The notes below the pieces were generated by a model. That model did not search any database and was not told the DNA's origin. It saw nothing but the letters and a program-made list of their open reading frames with translations. Of a stretch of DNA of 17,472 nucleotides, positions 8,354-14,954 are shown in pieces. Numbering within the stretch: position 1 is the first letter of the stretch; each line of letters begins with the position of its first letter. Both the position numbers and the translations under genes were made by a program. The DNA comes from Clostridiales bacterium (GTDB taxonomy: Bacteria > Bacillota > Clostridia > Lachnospirales > CAG-274), in contig JAJQBF010000051.1 in assembly GCA_021203425.1 (NCBI GenBank), forward strand, positions 1 through 17,472, in the 5' to 3' direction.

Positions 8354-10141
8354 ATGAAAAAAGTAACCAGATTTTTTAGCCTCCTCCTCGCAATAGCAAT
8401 GGTTTTGGCAATGAACCTCGGTACTCTTACAGTATCGGCGGCGACTTATTCGATTACAATTAATAATGCATCAACCGGACATACCTATACGGCATATCAG
8501 ATTTTTACAGGTGATGTATCGGGTACAACACTTTCAAACGTAGAGTGGGGCAGTGATGTAAATTCAACTTATGTAATCTCAGTTTTGAAAACTGCGGGTT
8601 TACTTGCGAATGATGTATCATATTATACAACAGCTCAGCTTGTTGCAGATGAATTGGCAGGTCTGGCGGACGCTACAGATATAGCTACGGCAATAGCAGA
8701 TGCTGCAACCAGTACTTTGACAGGTTCAGGTACATCAGCTGATGAATCCAGCGGTTCAGCTGAAATAACCGGTCTTGTATCAGGTTATTACTTAGTAATA
8801 GATACAGAGGGTACCGGTACTCATGCAGTTACAGGCGATGTATATTCAGCTTATATTGTTAAAATTGCAGGTCAAGATGTAACGGCTACTACAAAGCAGG
8901 ATATACCTACTGTTGACAAGAGTGTAAAGGACACTAACGATACATCGGGCAGTGTTTCAGAATGGCAGTCAACAGCCGACTATGATATTGGTGATACAAT
9001 CCCTTATCAGCTTACTGCTACATTGGGTACTTCCGGCTCCAATTTCCTTGATAATTATGATACATATAAGATTGTCTTTAACGATACTTTAAGTGAAGGT
9101 CTTACACCTGTAAATACAGGTACTGTAGGTTATTTGAAAATAGACACTATTTATGTTACAGACGCAGGAGGTAATAAGGTTGGCAGTTATGACATAAATT
9201 CTTCTTGCTATACAGCTACATATGCTGACGGCTCAAATAACACAACAGTTATAACAATTACTTTAAGTGATATTTTATCTCTTACAAACACCAATGGCGA
9301 TAATATAGATGTAGAAGAAGGCTATCATATAGTTGTTGAATACAGTGCTGTACTTAATGAAAATGCTGTTATAGGCAGTACAGGCAACCCCAATGAGGTT
9401 TACCTTGAATATTCAAACAACCCCAACGGAAACGGCGAAGGTAAAACAACTACTGTAGAGGCAATTGTATATACATACAAGTTAACCGTTAAGAAGACTG
9501 ATTCAAGTGGTGCTGATCTTGGAAACGCTGCATTCGACCTTTGGAAAAAGTTAAGTGCAGGACCAAGCGGAACTAAAAAATATCTTCCCGATACTGTCAG
9601 TACATATGACTATCAAACTGCATCAAACTATACAGAAAGTTCTACAACTGAAACGTCTTATTACTTTATAATTGACGGTGAAGATACTATTTACTACTAT
9701 GACGAAACAACTTCAACCTATTACGAAGTTGTAGGCACAAGCACAGCTGATTCAAGTATCAGTGAATTTACTTTCTCCGGTCTTGATGACGGTACATATC
9801 AGCTTCACGAGACAGTAACACCTTCAGGCTATAATACAATGAGCCCGAATCCTCTTGAATTCCAGATTGTATCTACTTATAATTCCGCAGGCACAGCCCT
9901 TGAAAAGGTAGAAGTTAAGGATTCAACCGGAAGTACAGTTATTTCAGGTGATGGTACCAACAGTGAACAATTCGTTTATGACACAAGTTATAACTTAACA
10001 ACTACCATCGCAAACTATAAAGGTGCTGAAATGCCTGAGACCGGTGGTATGGGTACGAAAATATTTTATACTTTGGGCGGAGTCCTTGTTTTAGGGGCAG
10101 GTGTTCTTCTTATCGTTAAGAGAAGAATGAGAAACACTTGA
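8354..10141 (+). CDS. Major (shaft) pilin 1, SpaA/RrgB-like, MPETG sorting signal
   Basis: This 595-residue pilin is likely polymerised by the sortase at 12580. The ATG follows AGGAG (8341-8345) by eight bases. A signal peptide (1 to about 29, ending TVSA) precedes a D1-like domain (about 31-180) with GYYLV (144-148). PTVDKSVKD (185-193) carries K189, placed where clostridial pilins enter the isopeptide-forming middle domain (about 185-365). A Cna-B-like domain (about 374-553) has a SGLDDGTYQLHETVTPSGY segment, with E487 in the E-box position. The sorting signal is MPETG (560-564), a hydrophobic stretch and KRRMRN. Met in place of Leu at the first motif position is non-standard. It is a paralogue of the interrupted gene at 10676-12454 (595 against 592 codons). 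A strong terminator lies 35 bases after the stop. Assigning the polymerisation lysine is family-based inference. Confidence 0.92.
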   Translation: MKKVTRFFSLLLAIAMVLAMNLGTLTVSAATYSITINNASTGHTYTAYQIFTGDVSGTTLSNVEWGSDVNSTYVISVLKTAGLLANDVSYYTTAQLVADELAGLADATDIATAIADAATSTLTGSGTSADESSGSAEITGLVSGYYLVIDTEGTGTHAVTGDVYSAYIVKIAGQDVTATTKQDIPTVDKSVKDTNDTSGSVSEWQSTADYDIGDTIPYQLTATLGTSGSNFLDNYDTYKIVFNDTLSEGLTPVNTGTVGYLKIDTIYVTDAGGNKVGSYDINSSCYTATYADGSNNTTVITITLSDILSLTNTNGDNIDVEEGYHIVVEYSAVLNENAVIGSTGNPNEVYLEYSNNPNGNGEGKTTTVEAIVYTYKLTVKKTDSSGADLGNAAFDLWKKLSAGPSGTKKYLPDTVSTYDYQTASNYTESSTTETSYYFIIDGEDTIYYYDETTSTYYEVVGTSTADSSISEFTFSGLDDGTYQLHETVTPSGYNTMSPNPLEFQIVSTYNSAGTALEKVEVKDSTGSTVISGDGTNSEQFVYDTSYNLTTTIANYKGAEMPETGGMGTKIFYTLGGVLVLGAGVLLIVKRRMRNT

Positions 10142-10175
10142 TTTTCTGAATTTTAGAGTTTACGTTTTCAAAAAT

Positions 10176-10205
10176 AAAGCTCCCCGCTTTGGGGCGGGGG
10201 CTTTT
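10176..10205 (+). terminator. Strong intrinsic terminator after pilin 1
   Basis: AAAGC-(T bulge)-CCCCGC (10176-10187) pairs with GCGGGGGCTTT (10194-10204) around a TTTGGG loop, giving eleven pairs followed by TTTT. The A-rich upstream flank could let it work on the minus strand too. It should end the pilin 1 transcript, separating it from pilin 2, sortase and base pilin. Confidence 0.85.
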
Positions 10206-10480
10206 GAAGAACCGTCGGGCGCAGAAGTCCGGCGGCTGTCCAAAGGTAAGATTGTTTTTGAAAACCCGAGTTGTGACCTCGATTTGAGCATTTTGCTGTG
10301 AAATTCGGCGGTCGGTCTGTCCGGTTGTGGTATGAGTAAGCAGTCATTGTGGTATGGAAGGTATAAGTTCCGATGTGCCAAGCCTTAGAACCTCTCAGTC
10401 AGCGGAATTGAGGTAAATGTATTATATTGTTGTAAATACACTTTATGAAACTTCAATATTTTTTGCACCCAACGCTGACA

Positions 10481-10511
10481 GCTCCACTTTAGGGGAGCCT
10501 GACGAGCAGGC
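10481..10511. repeat. Overlapping hairpins, degenerate copy of the palindromic element
   Basis: GCTCC (10481-10485) pairs with GGAGC (10494-10498), and GCCTG (10497-10501) pairs with CAGGC (10507-10511). The two share bases 10497-10498, so they exclude each other at their tips. The ctccactttaggggag core is close to the element at 8119-8135 upstream of pilin 1. Confidence 0.4.
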
Positions 10512-10590
10512 AAGCAAAATACTTAATTTAAGGGTTGGACGAGTCAAAAGCCAAAACCAAACATTGACACGAAACTTGCATTTTTACAGT

Positions 10591-10599
10591 GGGGGGGGG
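10591..10599 (+). repeat. Homopolymeric G9 tract upstream of pilin 2
   Basis: Nine consecutive G lie 76 bases before the pilin 2 ATG, in otherwise AT-rich sequence. Such runs are prone to slipped-strand mispairing. Here the run lies just downstream of TTGACA (10564-10569) and at the end of the open frame 10417-10602. A length change could alter leader translation or promoter geometry. The observed length is direct; variability is inference. Confidence 0.8.
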
Positions 10600-10675
10600 T
10601 AAACGAGATTTTTTAAGGCACAGTCTTAACATTTATCGTCCTCCACAAAAAATCCACAAGAAAGGACAGAATAAA

Positions 10676-12454
10676 ATGAAGAAAATAACAAGATTTTTAA
10701 GCCTTCTCCTCGCTGCGGCTATGGTTCTCTCACTTAATTTCGGTACTCTTACAATATCGGTGGCAAGTGCTTACACTATTACAATACAAAACGAAACAGA
10801 TGGCTATACATACGCAGCTTATCAGATTTTCAGCGGTACGTTAACCGGTACCGGTGTTACTAATGATCCATATGTTTTATCCAATGTTGTATGGGGCAGT
10901 GGCGTAAGTAATGAAACCATCGGTACATATTCAGAGATATTAGCTGCTATTAAAGCAATAACACTTGACAGCGGAACAACATATCTTTTTAAAGATTGTA
11001 CATCTGCTGCAGATGTGACTGCTGTTTTATCAGCCAACAATTCCAACAGTGAACTAGCTGAAAAATTTGCCGAAACAGTGGCAGGTCATTTATCAAATAC
11101 AGCTACTACAGCAGATACTGTTACAACGGGCACAGGTTATGTACTTGATGTCGGTACACCCGGTTACTATCTTGTAAAGAATACAGCTGTACCAACCGGA
11201 ACCGGTACTTCTTACACAAGCTATATTCTTCAGGTTTTAGGTGCAGTTAGTATGGATCCTAAGACAAGTGTTCCTGAAGTTGATAAGAAAGTTATAGATG
11301 AAGACGATTCAGAGGGAACTACATCAGACTGGCAGGAATCAGCCGACTATGATATCGGAGATGATGTTCCTTTCCAGCTGACAGGTACACTTCCTTCAAA
11401 CTATGCTGATTATGATACATATTATTATGCTTTCCACGATGAGGAAGATGCCGGACTTACATTTAACCCGGATTCAGTTAAGGTTTAAGTAGATAACAGC
11501 GGAACTTTAACAGAGGTTGGCAGCGGTTATACAATCAGAATTGCTACTTCCGGCGGAACTTATAGTAATACTAATATAACACAAGGTGTAATCTTTAGCG
11601 ATGACTGTACATTTGAGGTTGTATTTGAAAATCTTAATGCTCTTTATGATACACAGACTACTCCTGCTCTCATAAGCATATCTTCTTCAAGCAAGATTGT
11701 TATTAAATATAATTCTACATTGAACGACAAGGCAAATACCGGTTCGACGAGCAATGACAACAAGGTTTACCTTGAATATTCAAACAATCCCTACGCAAGC
11801 GGAACAGGTACAACCCCTGAGAAGAAGGTCAGTGTGTATACATATGTTGTTTCAATACATAAGGTAGACAGCAGCGGCAATCCTCTTAACGGCGCGGACT
11901 TTACACTTTATAAGTATGATTCCGAAGTTTCAACATATGTAGAGGTAAGTGTAGAAACTACTACATCTACCGAACCCGGCACCAGTGTTATAAAGACAGT
12001 GGAAAGTGAAACATATTATGCTACAGTAACGGAAAACGGTACTGAGGCTACAACTGAAGTTACTGTGGACGATTGTAAATTCACATACACAGGTCTTGAC
12101 GCAGGTACATATATGCTCAAGGAGTCATCAACTCCCAACGGTTATAACACATCTTCTGATATTTATTTCACAATTGTAGCAAGTCATAACGGTACAGGTC
12201 TTGCTGAACTTTATATAAAAGATGCAGACGGAAATGTTATATCGAATTATTTCTCGTGACAAACAGGCGGCGGCACTACATTTTCAATTGATACATCGTC
12301 GGGTCTGATTTCTACCAATGTTGTAAACTACAAAGGTACGGAATTGCCCGAAACCGGCGGTATGGGTACTAAGATTTTCTACACGCTGGGCGGACTGCTT
12401 GCTGTGGGTGCAGGTATTCTGCTTATTGTTAAGAGAAGAATGAGAAATGTTTAA
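10676..12454 (+). pseudogene. Second major pilin, interrupted by two in-frame stop codons
   Basis: A tandem paralogue of pilin 1: 592 codons in one continuous frame, broken only by TAA (11486-11488, codon 271) and TGA (12257-12259, codon 528). No frameshift is present. The ATG follows AAAGGA (10661-10666) with a long spacer, and matches pilin 1 (MKKITRF against MKKVTRF). It encodes a signal peptide ending ISVASA, a D1-like domain with GYYLVK, a PEVDKKVID pilin-lysine-type segment, a middle domain, a Cna-B-like domain with TYMLKESSTPNGY, and LPETGG, hydrophobic and KRRMRN segments after the second stop. As written, translation would release about 270 residues without a wall-sorting signal. ATG codons allow an internal 179-codon open frame (11720-12259), probably not a real gene. 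Alternatives are a sequence error, strain-level switching or readthrough; conserved protein-like sequence after both stops argues the lesions are recent. Confidence 0.85.
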
Positions 12455-12490
12455 TTAGGTTTAATACCGAAACAAAACGAAGTAAAAGTT

Positions 12491-12519
12491 TTCTCCGCCT
12501 ACCCCGGCGGAGAGCTTTT
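12491..12519 (+). terminator. Weak hairpin terminator or attenuator before the sortase
   Basis: CTCCGCC (12493-12499) pairs with GGCGGAG (12506-12512) around TACCCC, extendable by a T-A and a T-G pair, and is followed by CTTTTG. The short T-run suggests partial termination, which would lower sortase transcription relative to pilin. It lies 37 bases after the pilin 2 stop. Confidence 0.55.
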
Positions 12520-12579
12520 GCAGAGTCTCTCTTCATAATGAAGACGGGCTGTGCAAGAGGAATTTTGGGAGTGAATTTA

Positions 12580-13401
12580 GTGATAAAAGACAAGGTAAGT
12601 GTATTTTTGTTTTTGGTTTTGATAGGCGGTCTTTGTCTGCTTTTATATCCTACCGTAAGTGATTATTGGAATTCATTTCACCAGTCAAGGGCAATTGCAT
12701 CATATGTTGATGCGGTTGAAGACTTGAGCGGCGAGGAATATGAAAAAATCATTCAGGCGGCAAGGGAATATAACGAAAGACTTTACAATAACTCAAGCCG
12801 ATGGCACCCAACCGAGGCGGAGCTTGAAGAGTATAACAGTCTGCTTGATGTTTCAGGCTCGGGAATTATGGGCTATATCGATATTGATAAAATAAATGTT
12901 GAGCTGCCTATTTATCACGGTGTAAGCGACGCTGTGCTCCAGGTTGCGTCAGGGCATATGCCCGGGTCATCTCTGCCTGTGGGGGGAGAAAATACCCATG
13001 CTGTTTTGACAGGTCACAGGGGGCTGCCTTCGGCAAGGCTTTTTACCGATTTGGATAAGCTGATTGAGGGCGACACCTTTGTTATAACATTTTTGAATGA
13101 AAAAATAACATATGAAGTGGATCAAATTAATATTGTTGAGCCTACGGATACCAGAGATTTGGCATTTACACCCGGGGCGGATTTGATAACACTTGTTACC
13201 TGTACCCCTTACGGAATAAATTCACACAGACTGTTGATAAGAGGGCACAGAATAGAAAATATTGAAGAAGGCAGCAGTGTTAAGGTTTCAGCAGACGCCA
13301 ATAAAATAGAGCCGATTATTGTCGCTCCGTTGGTGGCGCTGCCCATATTGTTGATATTGTTTGTCATTATGATGGTTATGACAGGCAAAAAGAAAAAGTA
13401 G
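12580..13401 (+). CDS. Class C sortase (pilin polymerase)
   Basis: A membrane cysteine transpeptidase that would cleave the LPXTG-like motifs of the pilins and join them through lysines. I chose GTG at 12580 because GGGAG (12567-12571) lies eight bases upstream and the protein then begins IKDK plus a membrane segment, as is usual. GTG 12571 and ATG 12538 are in-frame alternatives; the ATG lacks a ribosome binding site. The N-terminal membrane helix is followed by YPTVSDYWNS and QSRAIASY, characteristic of class C. Catalytic residues are H146 (LTGHRGLPSA), C208 (TLVTC) and R217 (INSHRLLIRGHR). A C-terminal hydrophobic segment ends in GKKKK, giving the two-helix class C topology. The lid region has RWHPTEAELEEYNSLLD with no DP(F/W/Y) motif. 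It ends 24 bases before the LPQTG gene, so they are probably co-transcribed. No housekeeping sortase is in the window. Confidence 0.95.
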   Translation: MIKDKVSVFLFLVLIGGLCLLLYPTVSDYWNSFHQSRAIASYVDAVEDLSGEEYEKIIQAAREYNERLYNNSSRWHPTEAELEEYNSLLDVSGSGIMGYIDIDKINVELPIYHGVSDAVLQVASGHMPGSSLPVGGENTHAVLTGHRGLPSARLFTDLDKLIEGDTFVITFLNEKITYEVDQINIVEPTDTRDLAFTPGADLITLVTCTPYGINSHRLLIRGHRIENIEEGSSVKVSADANKIEPIIVAPLVALPILLILFVIMMVMTGKKKK

Positions 13402-13425
13402 CTATATTTTTAGGCGGTGTTATTT

Positions 13426-14763
13426 ATGAGAAAACGAATTTTAACAATCATAGCTTTAATTGTCTTTACAATTTGTATTTTTCCGGTTTTTGCTTTCGGC
13501 GGAACCGGAGTTGTTCGGCTGAATTATGTCAAGCCGGGGGTTTCTTTCAAAATTTATAAAATAGGTGATTTTAACGGCTCGGGTGTTTTTGCTGTTGACG
13601 AGGATTTCAGTGCCTACGGCATTGATTTCGAAAGTTCGGAGGCGGCGCAAACCTTGGCGGCATATGTCGAAAGGGATAATATTGCCGAAGAGAGGCAGGC
13701 ATTAACAGGCAGCGACAATACGGTTATTTTTTCGGGGCTTGAAAGCGGATATTATCTGATTTTGGGCGAAACCTACAATGACGGAGATTATATTTATACT
13801 GCTTTGCCTGTTATGCTTACGGTTTATGAAGGGGAAGTTATTGAAATAAGCGGCAAATATGAAATGGCTGATATTTCGGACAACAGCAGTGATTATCAGT
13901 CTGTTTCGGCTCTTAAGGTTTGGAGCGGCGGCAGTCTTGACAGTATCGTTGTACAGCTTTTGTGCGACGGTGAAGTTTATGATGAACAGACATTAAACAG
14001 CAGCAATAACTGGCGGTATACATGGAACGGACTTGATCTTGTTCACAGCTGGACGGTTACGGAAAAAGAGGTTCCCTCGGGCTACAGCCTGAGTATCGAA
14101 AAGGACGGACAGGTTTTTATTCTGCTGAATACGAAGGACTCCGACACACCGGGCGGCGGCGGAAACACAGCGGAAACCTCAACAGAAGTGACAACGGACG
14201 CAAAAACGGAAACAACCACCAAAAAGCCTTCCGGCAGCGGAGGGGGCGGCAGTGTATACCCCAATGAAACAGAAACCACAACAACGGAGGAGTCTGTTGA
14301 ATCCACAACGGAAGAATCTGCTGAAACCACAACGGAAAGCGGTTATGAACAGGGAACAGAGGAAGAAGAGGTTGAGGAAACAACTGAAAAGAAAAACGAC
14401 AGCTCAGACGATGACAAAGACGACGATGACGAAGATAACAGCGGCAGCGACGACAGCCCGGAGCCGGTTACGGACGAATACGGAAAGGTTATAAGTGAAA
14501 GTCAGGTAGGTGATGATTCGGGAACGGGAACCGACAGCAGCGCTTTAAACTCGTCAGCCAGTGTCTCCTCGGAAAGCGGTGAGGCATCGGCGGCAAGCGT
14601 TTCGTCAAATTCGGAAAGCGGAGCGTCTGTTTCTTCTGTTTCTTCGGGCAGCAGTGAAAAACTGCCCCAGACAGGTCAGCTGTGGTATCCTGTGCCTATA
14701 CTTTCCTGCTGCGGAATTTTACTTCTTATTTTGGGAATAGGGCGCAGAAGAATGAGCGAGTAA
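13426..14763 (+). CDS. LPQTG pilin, likely pilus base/anchor subunit
   Basis: A 445-residue wall-anchored protein. ATG 13426 is preferred over GTG 13417 because AGGCGG (13412-13417) is eight bases upstream. A signal peptide (1 to about 25) leads into a D1-like N-terminal domain (about 27-155, with FSGLESGYYLILGE), then a small Cna-B domain (about 160-237; SALKVWSGG to TVTEKEVPSGY). A long low-complexity stalk follows, first Glu/Thr-rich (ETTTKK, ESTTEES), then acidic (DDDKDDDDED), then Ser-rich. The sorting signal is LPQTG (413-417), with WYPVPIL, a hydrophobic stretch and GRRRM. The LPQTG-QLW-PVPIL pattern next to a class C sortase is what I would expect for the base pilin that a housekeeping sortase attaches to peptidoglycan. 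That role is inference; a minor side pilin is the alternative. A terminator follows. Confidence 0.88.
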   Translation: MRKRILTIIALIVFTICIFPVFAFGGTGVVRLNYVKPGVSFKIYKIGDFNGSGVFAVDEDFSAYGIDFESSEAAQTLAAYVERDNIAEERQALTGSDNTVIFSGLESGYYLILGETYNDGDYIYTALPVMLTVYEGEVIEISGKYEMADISDNSSDYQSVSALKVWSGGSLDSIVVQLLCDGEVYDEQTLNSSNNWRYTWNGLDLVHSWTVTEKEVPSGYSLSIEKDGQVFILLNTKDSDTPGGGGNTAETSTEVTTDAKTETTTKKPSGSGGGGSVYPNETETTTTEESVESTTEESAETTTESGYEQGTEEEEVEETTEKKNDSSDDDKDDDDEDNSGSDDSPEPVTDEYGKVISESQVGDDSGTGTDSSALNSSASVSSESGEASAASVSSNSESGASVSSVSSGSSEKLPQTGQLWYPVPILSCCGILLLILGIGRRRMSE

Positions 14764-14785
14764 GCTATATACAAAATTAATATTT

Positions 14786-14819
14786 CAGGGACAGAGCTTA
14801 TTGATTTTGTCCCTGTTTT
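14786..14819 (+). terminator. Terminator of the pilus locus
   Basis: CAGGGACA (14786-14793) pairs perfectly with TGTCCCTG (14808-14815) and is followed by TTTTA. It lies 23 bases after the LPQTG gene stop and before the pectate lyase promoter, so the two units are transcribed separately. Confidence 0.75.
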
Positions 14820-14854
14820 ACTGTCATATTTTTATAAAAAATGGGTTGTAATGA

Positions 14855-14883
14855 TTGACTTTTAGTTAAAATTGCCTTATAAT
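14855..14883 (+). promoter_or_regulatory. Sigma-A promoter of the pectate lyase gene
   Basis: TTGACT (14855-14860) and TATAAT (14878-14883) are separated by exactly 17 bases. The start would fall near 14890, giving a 5' leader of about 65 bases. Confidence 0.8.
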
Positions 14884-14916
14884 TTGATTATAGAAATAAA
14901 GGAGCGAAAATAAAAC

Positions 14917-14948
14917 TAAGCCGTTGTTTAGGCGGCTTATAAGGAGGA
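14917..14948 (+). promoter_or_regulatory. Leader hairpin abutting the pectate lyase ribosome binding site
   Basis: TAAGCCG (14917-14923) pairs perfectly with CGGCTTA (14933-14939), with a nine-base loop. The strong ribosome binding site AAGGAGGA (14941-14948) starts two bases later and sits six bases before the TTG start. This site decides the TTG start at 14955. The hairpin may stabilise the mRNA or tune ribosome access. Confidence 0.55.
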
Positions 14949-14954
14949 ATTTTT

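Larger units (their letters stand above)
10142..10675. other. 534-base intergenic region: pilin 1 to pilin 2
   Basis: It contains a strong terminator (10176-10205), a hairpin CCGTCGG/CCGGCGG (10212-10235), a stretch with nothing recognisable (about 10236-10416), a weakly supported 61-codon open frame (10417-10602), overlapping hairpins in a palindromic-element-like segment (10481-10511), TTGACA (10564-10569) without a convincing -10, and a run of nine G (10591-10599). The final 60 bases (atcgtcctccacaa...aagaaaggac) resemble the pilin 1 leader (atcaacctccacaa...aagaaaggag), showing that the duplication included the 5' leader. No clear promoter for pilin 2 was found. Confidence 0.65.

Noticed and set aside
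10160..10381. 73-codon minus-strand open frame in the intergenic region
   Set aside because: It runs through the terminator and hairpins, has no recognisable domain or ribosome binding site, and reads as a palindrome-derived shadow frame.
11720..12259. A separate 179-codon gene between the two stop codons of pilin 2
   Set aside because: It lies in the same frame as the upstream pilin fragment, has no ribosome binding site or signal peptide, and the protein-like sequence already starts at 11489. It is an internal piece of the interrupted pilin.
11486..12259. Selenocysteine or a reassigned genetic code explaining the stops
   Set aside because: The two stops are different codons (TAA and TGA), all other genes in the window end normally at TAA, TGA or TAG, and no obvious SECIS-like hairpin follows the TGA. 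Not needed to explain the data.
14250..14275. VYPN in the LPQTG protein as a VYPK-type pilin motif
   Set aside because: The key lysine is absent and the segment sits in a low-complexity Gly/Thr linker rather than at a domain boundary.
14898..14942. Leader peptide after AAAGGAG in the pectate lyase leader
   Set aside because: The frame would have to begin at ATA, and there is no ATG, GTG or TTG at suitable spacing. The AAAGGAG is probably incidental.
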